From Verrucomicrobium sp. (GTDB lineage: Bacteria; Verrucomicrobiota; Verrucomicrobiia; Methylacidiphilales; UBA1321): a stretch of DNA of 64,000 bases. The position numbers and the translations under genes were made by a program. The DNA lies in assembly GCA_017849585.1 (NCBI GenBank), contig JAFIGT010000023.1:122356-186355 (forward strand), written 5' to 3'. Positions 9,353 through 18,880 of the stretch are shown one piece after another (within the stretch, counting starts at the first letter, position 1; every line of letters begins with the position of its first letter). Under the pieces are notes generated by a model. The model worked only from the letters and a program-made list of their open reading frames with translations. It searched no databases and was not told the origin of the DNA.

Positions 9353-9530
9353 ACAGGTTTCTATAGGCAGATTTTCATCCTTGTCAAAAAAAAAGCGAGC
9401 GGAACAAAAAATTATCAGGTAAAACGAAACTCAGAGAAATGAGCTTTTATTGAACCAGCGTTCGCAACTCATGATCTTTTTATCAGGCTCGAAAGAGATA
9501 GATTAATTTTCAAACCAACAGAATAGTGAG

Positions 9531-10412
9531 TTAGTGTTTAACTTTAGCGGAGGGCTCCAGGTGCACAATCGCATCAATGACGCGCGGAACCTTCGACTGA
9601 ATATGGGATTTTACCAGGTGTCCGATCTTGTGTCCTTCCCGTACAGTTAAGTCTCCGTCGACCCAAACATGAAGCTCCAGGAAAAGGCCAACTCCACTTT
9701 TCCGGACGCGACACTTCTCAATCCTGTTCACGCCGTCCACTTCGGAAGCCAGCTTCTTCATCTCATCGTTCAACTTGTCCGAAACATTGCCATCGAGAAC
9801 CTCGTGAAGAGAATTTTTCGCAATGAGCAGTCCGTTAAAAACAATAATGACACATGCCAAGAGAGCGGCATAGTCATCAGCGGATTCCCATCCTGGTCCG
9901 CCGATAAGAGCAATCGTAATTCCAACGGCTGCCGCGCCCGATGTAATTGCATCCGAACGGTGGTGCCACGCATCGCCTTCCAATGCACGGCTGTCGACTT
10001 CGCCGCTAAGCCGCATGATTGTTTTTGAAAGAAAGCTTTTGACGACTACAACCGCAATCAACACCGGAAGCGTAAACCAAGCTGGAGCATGATGTGGTGT
10101 TCGAATTTCGATGACAGCATTATACCCGATCACCACGGCCGCGATTAATAATGCTCCGCCTGAAAATACGCCTGCAAGGGATTCCAATTTTCCATGTCCG
10201 TAAGGATGGTTTGCATCGGCCGGGCGCAGCGAAAGCTGAAATCCGGCCCATGTGATCAGAGAGGATAAAATGTCTCCGGCAGATTCAATTCCGTCAGCCA
10301 CTAATGCGTAAGAATTCCCGATGAGGCCAGCGGTGATTTTTACGCCCATTAGCACGATATTGACACACAACGTCAAAAGGCCAACGGCCAATGTCTTTCC
10401 AGAATCTATCAT
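9531..10412 (-). CDS. Cation diffusion facilitator (CDF) metal exporter
   Basis: A CDF family metal/proton antiporter of 293 residues from the ATG at 10412, which has a TAAGG ribosome-binding site 8 nt upstream. Six membrane helices are expected, followed by a cytoplasmic domain. Diagnostic motifs are ALVADGIESAGDI in TM2, HPYGHGKLE in the loop, and DAWHHRSDA in TM5, which supplies the HxxxD transport site. It carries Zn, Fe, Co, Cd or Mn from cytoplasm to periplasm. It lies between the PII genes of the two efflux modules and would be read through from module 2, though a 190-bp gap with a hairpin separates them. Confidence 0.92.
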   Translation of the reverse strand: MIDSGKTLAVGLLTLCVNIVLMGVKITAGLIGNSYALVADGIESAGDILSSLITWAGFQLSLRPADANHPYGHGKLESLAGVFSGGALLIAAVVIGYNAVIEIRTPHHAPAWFTLPVLIAVVVVKSFLSKTIMRLSGEVDSRALEGDAWHHRSDAITSGAAAVGITIALIGGPGWESADDYAALLACVIIVFNGLLIAKNSLHEVLDGNVSDKLNDEMKKLASEVDGVNRIEKCRVRKSGVGLFLELHVWVDGDLTVREGHKIGHLVKSHIQSKVPRVIDAIVHLEPSAKVKH

Positions 10413-10509
10413 ACTAAAAGCCTTATCAAGAATTAGACAGCGATGCGATGGGATTTCCGATATCCTCAAAAAAAGGAAAGTCAACGCATCCTCTGGTGAA
10501 TTACACATT

Positions 10510-10533
10510 CGGAGGGGATCATTGTCCCCTCCG
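10510..10533. repeat. 9-bp perfect stem-loop between PII-2 and the CDF gene
   Basis: CGGAGGGGA (10510-10518) and TCCCCTCCG (10525-10533) form a perfect GC-rich stem with a six-base loop TCATTG. It follows the stop of the module 2 PII gene and precedes the CDF start, so it may end or attenuate module 2 transcription. No U-tract follows, so Rho-independent termination is not assured. Confidence 0.55.
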
Positions 10534-10602
10534 TGTCACGTAACACGAACCTTCTTATGAGAAAGGTGCTATGCGGCCAGATTCGACGTGAATGCGGTCA
10601 TC

Positions 10603-10953
<351 letters not shown>

Positions 10954-10981
10954 TTAGTGCAACTAGGTGGATTAAGATTGC

Positions 10982-13900
10982 CTAATTAGTAATTTTTGAA
11001 TGGTTTGCGTCTTCGACTTCAATTGATTTAGCTTGTCGAGAAATGTCGTCCGTAACGTTGTTTGCTTTTTGTCCTCCTTTTGATCGCTGTTCCGCCCATG
11101 CGTACAGCGTGGGAAGAAGGATCAGCGTCAAAAAGGTGGCCATAATGATTCCTCCGATGACGACAGTGGCCAACGGACGTTGGACTTCTGCACCGGGGCC
11201 ACTAGCAATAGCCATCGGCACGAATCCCAGACTGGCTACAAGTGCGGTCATTAGCACGGGACGCAACCGGGTAAGAGAACCTTCCCGAACAGCTTCGATT
11301 GTTGAACGGCCTTCTTCGCGCAGTTGATTGAAGAAGCTCAGCAGAACCACTCCATTGAGCACTGCCACACCTGAGAGTGCAATGAAACCTACCCCCGCCG
11401 AAACAGAGAACGGCAGGCCGGTGAGCCATAGGGCGATGATTCCACCTGTTGCCGCCAACGGAATTCCCGTATAGATAATGATCGCCTGACGCAGGCTTTT
11501 GAAGGACATGAAGATGATCAGGAAGATCAAAATCAATGCCGTGGGCACGACGACAGCCAATCGTTCCTTGGCCGCTTGAAGATTTTTGAAAGCTCCGCCG
11601 AACTCGACAAAATACCCGTCGGGAACCTTGACCTGATCCTTAATCTTCTGCTGGACCTCTTCTACGAAGCTTTGCACGTCACGTCCGCGCAAGTTAATAA
11701 CAATCGCCATGCGTCGTTGGAGAGCCTCACGCGTGATGGTGTTCACGCTTTCGGTCATACTGGTCTTGGCAACCTGACCGAGACTTATTAGTCCTCCATC
11801 TTGTGAGCGGAGGGGACTTTCCGATACAGCGTTGAACTTTTGTCTCTCTTCCTCCGGTAACCGAATGATGATCGGATAGCGGCGATTGCCTTCGACAATG
11901 GTTCCGGCTTCCTGACCGGCAAAGGCGGTGCCAATGAGCTTATTAACCTCGGCGGCGTGGACATTATACCGCTTCATGGCCTCCCGATTCATGATCACCT
12001 CGAAAACAGGAGATTTTCCCACGGCATCAAATTCGACGTCTTCGGCTCCCGGAATTTTTTCAACGATCTCCCGGATTTCTCCCGCCACTTTTTGCAACGT
12101 ATCGTAGTCGTCCCCGAATACCTTGATCGCAATGTCGGCACGGCTGCCCGAGAGAAGTTCATTAAAGCGCAACTCGATAGGCTGCGAAAAAAGATAGGCT
12201 TGGCCGGGATAGTTGAGGTTGACCTCTTTGCTAATCATCTCGACCAGCTCTTCCTTCGTAATGGTTTTGCCGTTCACTTTGCGCCATTCTCTTTGGGGCT
12301 TAAGCATGACATATGAGTCACCGGTGTTCACTCCCATCGGATCAGTTGCAACTTCAGAGACACCTACACGAGCAAAGATACGGGTCACTTCCGGAAACTT
12401 TTCGAGAATGAGTTTCTCTGTGGCCTTTTCCATATCGAGTGACGCTTTTAATCCAATGCTGGTCGTTCGGACCATTTGCAGCGCGATAGAACCTTCGTCT
12501 AATCTCGGTACGAAGACCGCTCCTAACCGCGAAAAGATCCATAGCGAAAAGACAAATAGAACCAGAGTCGCCGTCACAAGTGTCCAACGCCACTGTAACG
12601 CCACATCCAGAACCGGAGAGTAGATGCGCTTGGCAACTCGCATGAAGAAGTTGTCGCCTTCGCTTACCTTTCCGGTGATAAAGAACGAGCACAAAACCGG
12701 AACGACCGTGAGGGCTAAAATCAAGGCTCCAATCAGTGCAAAAATGACCGTGAAGGCCATCGGGGTAAACATCTTCCCCTCCGTTCCGGTGAGCGTCAGA
12801 ATCGGAATATAGACAATCGTGATAATGGCCACGCCGACCACAGTGGGCGTTCCCACTTGCTTACAAGCCGCTAGAACCGTGTGCAGCCGCTCTTCTTTGG
12901 TGAGCAACCGACCCAACTGATGCTGTCGATGTGCGATCATGCGGATGATGTTCTCGGCCATGAATACCGCGCCGTCGACAATCAGACCAAAGTCAACGGC
13001 TCCGAGGCTCATGAGGTTGCCCGACACATGAAAGCGCACCATGCCAAGCATTGCGAACAGCATTGAGAGGGGAATGGCGAGTGCAACAATCAAGGCTGCC
13101 CGCCAATTTCCGAGCAATCCAATTAATACCGCCGTAACGAGAATGGCACCTTCAAACAGATTTTTTTCGACGGTTGCGATGGTTTGATTTACCAAATCGG
13201 TGCGGTCATATAGCTTTTCGATTTCGATGCCAACGGGTAATTTGGGGCGGATTTCCTGAATCCTGGCATTAACGCGCTGAGACACGAGGCGGCTGTTTTC
13301 TCCAATCAACATTAATGCCGAACCAAGAACGGCCTCTTCTCCATTGAGTGTGGCGGCTCCGGTACGAACTCCCGAGCCAATCGCTACATCAGCCACATCT
13401 CGCACCGTCAAGGTAGTTGGTCCTGCGCGGAATTTGAGCGGAATATTTTCGATTTCTTCCACGGTCTGGACTCGTCCAACGGCGCGGACTGTAACGCTCT
13501 CACCTCCCTTTTCCACGACACTGCCACCGGCATTTTGAGTGTTTTCCGAGACCAACGAAGCCAACTCGTCGATGGTCATTCCAACGCTCGCCATTTTTTG
13601 GGGGTTAGGCATGATGACGATTTGTTTCTCATAACCTCCCGAGGTATTGACCTCTGTTACTCCGGGAACACTGCGCAGAGCCGGTTTGACGATATAATCC
13701 TGAACCAGCTTGAGTTGAAGCAAGCGCTCATAGGAAGTACTTGGCGCGTCCGCGGCATCCTTCTTGTAGCGAATGGCATAATGATAGATTTCTCCGAGAC
13801 CCGTGGTGATGGGAGCCAGTTTGGGGGTAACCCCCGGAGGCAACTCTTCGAGTACATTTTGTAATCGCTCGGAAACCAGCTGCCGGGCTCGGTAAAGATC

Positions 13901-14203
13901 GGTGCCTTCGATGAAAATCAAGGTGATCTGGGAAAGTCCGAATTTCGAAATGGATCGAATTTCCTCCAGTCCTTGAATTCCTCCCATTTCAACCTCGATA
14001 GGATACGTTACCAATTTTTCCACTTCCTCGGGAGCAAGTGAGGTAATGGCCGTATTGATTTGAACCTGAACGTTTGTGATGTCGGGAACGGCATCAATCG
14101 GTAGCTGGAATGCCGACCACAAACCGGTTGCAATCAAAGCAAACATTCCCAGCACAACAAAGACGCGCTGGCGCAAAGAGAATTCCAAAATCTTGTCAAT
14201 CAT
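10982..14203 (-). CDS. czcA: CzcA-type heavy-metal efflux RND pump, module 2
   Basis: A 1073-residue HME-RND pump homologous end to end to the module 1 pump. It shares LPIDAVPDITNVQVQI at the N-terminus and DFGLIVDGAVFMAEN with the Asp-Asp-Glu relay in TM4. It differs throughout at the residue level, so the two are diverged paralogues rather than a recent duplication. The C-terminal tail after the last helix is longer and ends in a charged extension (about 30 residues). The adaptor gene ends 11 bp upstream and PII starts 40 bp downstream. It probably exports a different or overlapping set of divalent metals. Confidence 0.93.
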   Translation of the reverse strand: MIDKILEFSLRQRVFVVLGMFALIATGLWSAFQLPIDAVPDITNVQVQINTAITSLAPEEVEKLVTYPIEVEMGGIQGLEEIRSISKFGLSQITLIFIEGTDLYRARQLVSERLQNVLEELPPGVTPKLAPITTGLGEIYHYAIRYKKDAADAPSTSYERLLQLKLVQDYIVKPALRSVPGVTEVNTSGGYEKQIVIMPNPQKMASVGMTIDELASLVSENTQNAGGSVVEKGGESVTVRAVGRVQTVEEIENIPLKFRAGPTTLTVRDVADVAIGSGVRTGAATLNGEEAVLGSALMLIGENSRLVSQRVNARIQEIRPKLPVGIEIEKLYDRTDLVNQTIATVEKNLFEGAILVTAVLIGLLGNWRAALIVALAIPLSMLFAMLGMVRFHVSGNLMSLGAVDFGLIVDGAVFMAENIIRMIAHRQHQLGRLLTKEERLHTVLAACKQVGTPTVVGVAIITIVYIPILTLTGTEGKMFTPMAFTVIFALIGALILALTVVPVLCSFFITGKVSEGDNFFMRVAKRIYSPVLDVALQWRWTLVTATLVLFVFSLWIFSRLGAVFVPRLDEGSIALQMVRTTSIGLKASLDMEKATEKLILEKFPEVTRIFARVGVSEVATDPMGVNTGDSYVMLKPQREWRKVNGKTITKEELVEMISKEVNLNYPGQAYLFSQPIELRFNELLSGSRADIAIKVFGDDYDTLQKVAGEIREIVEKIPGAEDVEFDAVGKSPVFEVIMNREAMKRYNVHAAEVNKLIGTAFAGQEAGTIVEGNRRYPIIIRLPEEERQKFNAVSESPLRSQDGGLISLGQVAKTSMTESVNTITREALQRRMAIVINLRGRDVQSFVEEVQQKIKDQVKVPDGYFVEFGGAFKNLQAAKERLAVVVPTALILIFLIIFMSFKSLRQAIIIYTGIPLAATGGIIALWLTGLPFSVSAGVGFIALSGVAVLNGVVLLSFFNQLREEGRSTIEAVREGSLTRLRPVLMTALVASLGFVPMAIASGPGAEVQRPLATVVIGGIIMATFLTLILLPTLYAWAEQRSKGGQKANNVTDDISRQAKSIEVEDANHSKITN

Positions 14204-14214
14204 ATGAGTATCCT

Positions 14215-15042
14215 TTAGTCGGCTTGAGCGCCGCCTTTTACAAAACGCAATTCGATCAGATAAACCGCTTCTACCGGCTTGCTCAAAACAACGTCTCCGA
14301 GCCGCAATCCTTCCGTTATTTCCACGGAATCTTCATTTTGAGCGCCGGTCTTGACAGGAACGCGCAAAAGGTAATTTCCATTCTGGAGAAAAACGAAGGC
14401 TCCATTGGACGCCTGTAGAACAGCCGAATGTGGAACCGTCAATCCCTGTGTGGAATTGGCGTCGTTTGAAACCGCTGCAGTGATAAAGTCGCCCACTTGC
14501 AATTTCGCTTCGGAATCGGAAAGTTCCAAAATGACTTCCGCCTTCTGTAAAGGGGCCAAGTGATCGTCCGTTACCTTCCATATAATCCCATTACGGTGTT
14601 GTGTGGGATTCTGCTTTGTGACGAATTCCAATTTTTGACCTGGCTTGAGATTCTTGCTTAATTCAGGCGTCACCATCACCGTTGCATAAGCAAATCCGTG
14701 CTTTTCTTCACTCTCCTCCAGTCGTGCTTCCGTCGCGCTTCGGTAGACTTGAGCGGTCAAGGACACAGTCGGTGCAAGGCGTTGCTCGCGAACAGGAGAA
14801 AACTCCAATCCTAGATTCTTTTTGGTGTCCTCCAGCAGTAAAAGTCCTTTTCCAGTCTCGAAGGATGCCTCAGCAGCTTCGGTTTTGGGTTTGTCGGTTT
14901 CAGGAGAAGTCGTCACCTTTGGTGAAGTGGGTTGGCTACCAGCTTGAGATTGATCGGACGTCTCTTTCCGTCCGCACGAGACGAGCAAAATGGCCCCGGT
15001 CAAAAGGATGGTAAGATAAAGGTGTCTGTATAACTTGTTCAT
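14215..15042 (-). CDS. Short lipoprotein adaptor (CzcB-like), module 2
   Basis: A 275-residue lipoprotein with lipobox LVSC (Cys23), then a Ser/Thr/Pro/Lys-rich linker without the His clusters seen in module 1. The body matches its module 1 homologue (LAPTVSLTAQVYRSATEA, GDFITAAVSND, NGNYLLRVPVKTGAQNEDSVEI). As in module 1 it lacks the length needed for a normal helical hairpin. Its start overlaps the OEP stop as ATGA, so translation is coupled. It links the pump to the outer-membrane channel in the periplasm. Confidence 0.82.
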   Translation of the reverse strand: MNKLYRHLYLTILLTGAILLVSCGRKETSDQSQAGSQPTSPKVTTSPETDKPKTEAAEASFETGKGLLLLEDTKKNLGLEFSPVREQRLAPTVSLTAQVYRSATEARLEESEEKHGFAYATVMVTPELSKNLKPGQKLEFVTKQNPTQHRNGIIWKVTDDHLAPLQKAEVILELSDSEAKLQVGDFITAAVSNDANSTQGLTVPHSAVLQASNGAFVFLQNGNYLLRVPVKTGAQNEDSVEITEGLRLGDVVLSKPVEAVYLIELRFVKGGAQAD

Positions 15043-16364
15043 TGGGCTTTTTCCTGTTCGGTTGCGGGAATGAGTGGAACCGGAGTAAGGGGGACTTCCG
15101 CACTAGTGAGTAATTGAAGATCGAAGATAGAACGCCAAATTTCCAACAATGCTTCGCTTTGGGCCTGTTGAACGTTGAGAAATTCGCGCTGCACTTCGAG
15201 ATAAAGCGGCATGGTAATGCCCCCGGTGCGATACTGTCGGTCGGCCAAAGTCGCCGCCGCATGAATTTTGCCGACGGAATCTTCAGGCATTTCCTCAAGC
15301 TGCTTTAGCGCCAATTCATAAGTTCGATAACTGCGAGCGATCGCGCTTTCGGTTTTGCGACGGGCATCCAACAAAAGAGAATCCGCTTTCGTCCGACGAG
15401 CTTTGGCTGTGGCGACATTCCCTTGATTCCAATTCCACAGAGGTAGAGTGAGTGAGATAGCCGCGCCAAAATTTTCTTCTAGATCACCTGCTTTATCCTG
15501 ACTGAAGAATGGTCCCACAGAAAAATCTGGAGCCGCTTCCAATTTGGCGGCGGAGATCTCTTTGACCGCCTTTTCAAGCTCAGTGATACGTATCTTGAGG
15601 GACAAATTATTGGCAAGCCCTACGAGAATCAATTGGTTCAAGTCACCATTTTTTAATCGAGGAACAGTCCGATCTATCTCGATCTTCAATGGCTGACTGG
15701 AAGGCCATCCCAACAGCGCATTCAGTTCAAGACGGGCCTCGTCGCGTGCCTTGGTAAACTCTTTGGCCGATTTTCGCAATTCGACGGTGCTTGCTTCAAT
15801 GACACGTAACTCCAGAAGTTGCTGGGTTCCCGATATGGAACGTTCTTGCAAGAGTTTGATGAGAGCATTACTGCGTTCGTAAATTTCCTTGGCGGAACGG
15901 GCGTTTTCCGAGGCAAATTCATACTGGAATGCCAAGCTGCGCACTTGCCCCTCCAACACCAGACGAAATTGCTTCAAGCCCAATTCCGCAAGTTCAATGT
16001 CCTTGTCGGCAATCGCTTTTCGTAACGATCCTTTTCCCGGAAACTCGAATGTCTGGGTAATGGAAACACTGCGAGTAAATCCATCGCCCTGCAAATCACC
16101 CTCGGGACCCGTAATGCGGCGCGAACCATATTCGCCGGAGATTTCTGGATTTTTCAAAAGACCGGCCTGCGTCCGCTGACCTTTGGCGGCGGCGACTTCT
16201 GCCTCGTATGAACGCAATTCCGCGTTATTGGCTAAAACATGCTGAACAAGCTGGTCGGCTGTCCATATTTGCGATGGATTCTCTTGAGCGCTCCATGCGC
16301 TGAAATTCATCGTGAAAAGGAGCAATAACGACACACTGCCCCTACGGTAATAATCTATAAGCAT
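15039..16364 (-). CDS. TolC/CzcC-type outer-membrane efflux protein, module 2
   Basis: A 441-residue OEP family protein with a signal peptide (LLLLFTMNFSAWSA). The double helical-bundle repeat shows NAELRSYEAEVAAAKGQ and LTLPLWNWNQGNVATAKAR. It is closely similar to the module 1 OEP over its whole length. It overlaps the adaptor gene by 4 bp. It forms the outer-membrane duct for module 2. Confidence 0.92.
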   Translation of the reverse strand: MLIDYYRRGSVSLLLLFTMNFSAWSAQENPSQIWTADQLVQHVLANNAELRSYEAEVAAAKGQRTQAGLLKNPEISGEYGSRRITGPEGDLQGDGFTRSVSITQTFEFPGKGSLRKAIADKDIELAELGLKQFRLVLEGQVRSLAFQYEFASENARSAKEIYERSNALIKLLQERSISGTQQLLELRVIEASTVELRKSAKEFTKARDEARLELNALLGWPSSQPLKIEIDRTVPRLKNGDLNQLILVGLANNLSLKIRITELEKAVKEISAAKLEAAPDFSVGPFFSQDKAGDLEENFGAAISLTLPLWNWNQGNVATAKARRTKADSLLLDARRKTESAIARSYRTYELALKQLEEMPEDSVGKIHAAATLADRQYRTGGITMPLYLEVQREFLNVQQAQSEALLEIWRSIFDLQLLTSAEVPLTPVPLIPATEQEKAQ

Positions 16365-16430
16365 AGTACTCCGGTGAGAACCGCCTTCTGAAAAGGCGAT
16401 CCATTCCTACTCAGTGATTCGAATCAGCGT

Positions 16431-16859
16431 TTAGGTCTCGCGTTCGGGATGTGTGTCCTGACAATAAACAACTCGTACGACGGACGCTTTCGAGGCAAGT
16501 CCCTCATCGAAGCTAACCGCATACGGGAAACGGCCCCCGTTAGTGCGGTCACGTTTTTGCGAGGTTACAAGAATGCGGCTCTTTTGTTTCTGGAGAACAT
16601 CTCCATTTTTTCCCATAAGATAGACATCTACATGAAGACTGGGAGATGCTTGATAGGGCTGATTCAATCGAATGCGGCCGGAAACATACAGTTTCGCATC
16701 CATCTCTTTTAACTGCGCACTGTCTATAGACCCTGACCGTGCATTTATCGTTTCCACTTTAATATTTTCCTCCGCACGAAGCGAAGCCACGACCAACAAG
16801 AGCAGCATTCCGCTGCCGATCAGATAACGACCATTAATCAAATTCTTAATAAGATTCAT
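16431..16859 (-). CDS. Small exported beta-rich protein of the efflux module (module 2 copy)
   Basis: A 142-residue paralogue of the protein at 8452-8901. It has a signal segment (GSGMLLLLVVASLRA) and shares LYVSGRIRLNQPYQAS, HVDVYLMGKNG, VTSQKRDRT, GGRFPYAVSF and a Cys in VVYCQDTH. Preservation of the single Cys and flanking acidic/His residues in both copies points to a conserved site, possibly for metal. The function is unknown. Confidence 0.75.
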   Translation of the reverse strand: MNLIKNLINGRYLIGSGMLLLLVVASLRAEENIKVETINARSGSIDSAQLKEMDAKLYVSGRIRLNQPYQASPSLHVDVYLMGKNGDVLQKQKSRILVTSQKRDRTNGGRFPYAVSFDEGLASKASVVRVVYCQDTHPERET

Positions 16860-16884
16860 ATTGTCCTAAAGGCTAGAGGTTGAA

Positions 16885-16914
16885 CCCGCTCGCCTCTTCG
16901 AGTTTACGAGCGGG
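16885..16914. repeat. Inverted repeat in the module 2 leader
   Basis: CCCGCTCG (16885-16892) and CGAGCGGG (16907-16914) form an 8-bp stem. It is followed directly by a second perfect 8-bp inverted repeat, AAATCACG and CGTGATTT, with loop TAGCGAGG. Both lie between the PPQLS-ending gene (16993-17322) and the exported beta protein, matching the position of the hairpin in module 1. They are likely mRNA structural elements. Confidence 0.55.
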
Positions 16915-16992
16915 CAAATCACGTAGCGAGGCGTGATTTGGAAATGTAAACGAACAGCAGTCAAATGCGCAGAAACGCGAGACGACAGCTGC

Positions 16993-17322
16993 CTAGGACA
17001 ATTGAGGCGGATGATCGACAGATAAAACGGGACCGTCGGGAACAAGCTCATCCACAGGAAAAACAGCGCGCATGCAAAGAATATTCTTTTCCACGCTAAT
17101 CTCGTTGTGCGTAGCAACTGGAAGAGGAGAGCAGCAAGTCGCGTGGCACATTTGAGAAGGAACTCGCGCCAATTTATCAGCCAATTTCTTAGCGGTCTGG
17201 GAAAAATCGTGCTTATAAAGACCAGAATGTTCTGCCTGCGATACGACCACTTGGAGGATAAAAGCGAGGCTTACGGCTATGCCGATCAGCATCAAAATGG
17301 ATGTTGCTCGCTTCAGAAACAT
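16993..17322 (-). CDS. Small exported Cys-containing protein ending PPQLS (first gene of module 2)
   Basis: A 109-residue paralogue of the protein at 9038-9352. It has a hydrophobic N-terminus (SILMLIGIAVSLAFILQ), QAEHSGL, a C-x3-CC cluster (CHATCC), one further Cys and the C-terminus VDHPPQLS. It is the first gene of module 2. The conserved ends with a variable middle suggest a short exported metal-responsive or docking protein. This is inference; no family is recognised. Confidence 0.68.
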   Translation of the reverse strand: MFLKRATSILMLIGIAVSLAFILQVVVSQAEHSGLYKHDFSQTAKKLADKLARVPSQMCHATCCSPLPVATHNEISVEKNILCMRAVFPVDELVPDGPVLSVDHPPQLS

Positions 17323-17520
17323 ATTGAGTAAAGGACTTTTACTTTAAGCCATTTTGAACGTCAAGATACGATGCAAAAATGCAGCTCATTTTATTTATCG
17401 TCTTATTTAATACAGCATTTAGGTACCTAAAGCAAATTTCTTATGTTTGTCCATTTTCGAAAGAAGATGGCCCATGCATGCTATTGGTTTCCAATCGGAT
17501 ATCATATTTGGCGACCAAGT

Positions 17521-18426
17521 TCAAAATCTAAGAGATAGGCCAGCGAATGGGTTGTAGTCTGGCGCAGCATCGGTTACGCCAAAATTGCACCCAAGGTCAA
17601 GCTGCGTGTTATCTGTGAGGGCGTAGGTCCATCCCACGTCCACTTGTCCTTGCAATTTGAAGCCAGGTGCCGAGCCCGTTACCGTGAAATATTCTAAATA
17701 CATTCCCAATTTGTCGGTAAGTTCGTACCCGACGGTGATGGAATTGACAAACTCAGTATCGTATCCATTTGCATCGTTACTGACAAAGTCAAATTCCGTC
17801 ATTGCGCCCATACTCCAACCTTTGGCAAATCCCCAGCTGAAGGGGACAATGACGCCTCCCTCGGTTTTTCCATTGCGCAAACCGGATTTCGACAGGGGCC
17901 ATTTCACAAATGGCATAATTCCCATTGCCGTGCTTCCTCCGTCGTTACCCCAAAAGTTGATCTTGAGACGTGTCTGAAGATCGCCAAGTCCAGATGTTTC
18001 GTCGACTGCGTTTTCAACGTGATCGTCAGTGCGCTCCTGCGCGTAAGTGTCGAGAACAAGTTGAAGGTCCACGTTATTCAGCAGACCTGCCTTGAGATTA
18101 AGTGGCGCTACCGTCCACACTTCCGTTCGCGTATCGCCACCATTGGAGCGGTCATGATCGAATGTCGCGTTGACGAAGTCCATCTCTACCTGAAAATGTC
18201 CGGCATCCACAGTATACGGAGACTCGGTTTGGTCCGGACGATCTGTGTTCATCTCGCGCATCAATTCGCGTGGCGTGGGATTGAACAGATTGTAGTTCCA
18301 TTTATTCAACGGTTCGGTCTTCGGAGCATCTATCGGCGATTCATTCGCATGGGCCATGCCGATAGCGAAAAGCAAGATGATGCTCCAGCCGAGACGAATT
18401 ATCGCAAAAGAATGCTGCGTGAGCAT
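17521..18426 (-). CDS. Outer-membrane beta-barrel, transporter of the phenol MetA-deg-like family
   Basis: A 301-residue protein with a signal peptide (GWSIILLFAIGMAHA), then TDRPDQTESPYTVDAGHFQVE. That block and the following alternating beta-strands are typical of the 'MetA-pathway of phenol degradation'-type outer-membrane family annotated as transporter. It ends in an aromatic residue (SLRF), as outer-membrane barrels do. Placed between the efflux modules and the metal sensor, it may give metal or solute passage across the outer membrane. The substrate is unknown. Confidence 0.72.
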   Translation of the reverse strand: MLTQHSFAIIRLGWSIILLFAIGMAHANESPIDAPKTEPLNKWNYNLFNPTPRELMREMNTDRPDQTESPYTVDAGHFQVEMDFVNATFDHDRSNGGDTRTEVWTVAPLNLKAGLLNNVDLQLVLDTYAQERTDDHVENAVDETSGLGDLQTRLKINFWGNDGGSTAMGIMPFVKWPLSKSGLRNGKTEGGVIVPFSWGFAKGWSMGAMTEFDFVSNDANGYDTEFVNSITVGYELTDKLGMYLEYFTVTGSAPGFKLQGQVDVGWTYALTDNTQLDLGCNFGVTDAAPDYNPFAGLSLRF

Positions 18427-18505
18427 GTTAAAAAAGTTGTGTTGTATTTCTTAAGCAAAAGCTTTCTGGACAGAGAATTTATTGAAGAGAGAATCTTGTC
18501 TAGAT

Positions 18506-18805
18506 TTAATCAATATAACTTTTCAATACCTGCACCAGTTCGCGCACATTCTTTTGGCCGTCCTTGGACGAATTCGCTTCCTCAATGCAGTGCTTCAAAT
18601 GCGAATGAATGATTTTTTCGGCCAATGACTTCAAGCCACGTCGCGCGGCAATAATCTGCATCAGAACGGCAGTACAGTCGTAATCCTCCTGCAACATGCG
18701 TTCGATGGCTCCCACCTGACCGCCGATTTTGCGGGTCCGCAAGGCAAGGTTTTTAGCTTCTTCTTCGGGATGGCGATGTTCTTTCTGGCTCACAGTGAAC
18801 ACCAT
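18506..18805 (-). CDS. csoR: CsoR/RcnR/FrmR-family metal-responsive repressor
   Basis: A 99-residue all-helical repressor from the ATG at 18805. The chosen start places HRHPEEE at the N-terminus and leaves room for an operator in the intergenic region; an upstream in-frame ATG at 18853 would sit on the operator. Ligand residues fit the C-H-C pattern: Cys in DYDCTAVLMQI, then His and Cys in SHLKHC. The extra N-terminal His residues are reminiscent of the Ni sensor InrS. So Cu(I) or Ni(II)/Co(II) sensing is possible. It is divergent from the His-rich exporter and P-type ATPase it probably controls. Confidence 0.87.
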   Translation of the reverse strand: MVFTVSQKEHRHPEEEAKNLALRTRKIGGQVGAIERMLQEDYDCTAVLMQIIAARRGLKSLAEKIIHSHLKHCIEEANSSKDGQKNVRELVQVLKSYID

Positions 18806-18845
18806 AACACGTCTGAACCGGCGCGTAAAGAAATCCCATTGAATT

Positions 18846-18862
18846 ATACCCATAGGGGGTAT
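18846..18862. promoter_or_regulatory. CsoR/RcnR-type operator between the repressor and exporter genes
   Basis: ATACCCATAGGGGGTAT is a G-tract/C-tract palindrome with flanking TA steps, the form of operator used by CsoR, RcnR and FrmR proteins. It lies 19 bp before the exporter ATG at 18881 and 41 bp before the repressor start at 18805. It is thus well placed to block both divergent promoters. Confidence 0.8.
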
Positions 18863-18880
18863 ATCGTATAGTTTGTTATT

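Noticed and set aside
10532..10547. CGTGTCACGTAACACG near-palindrome
   Set aside because: Two mismatches, no second copy near other starts in the metal region; too weak to call an operator.
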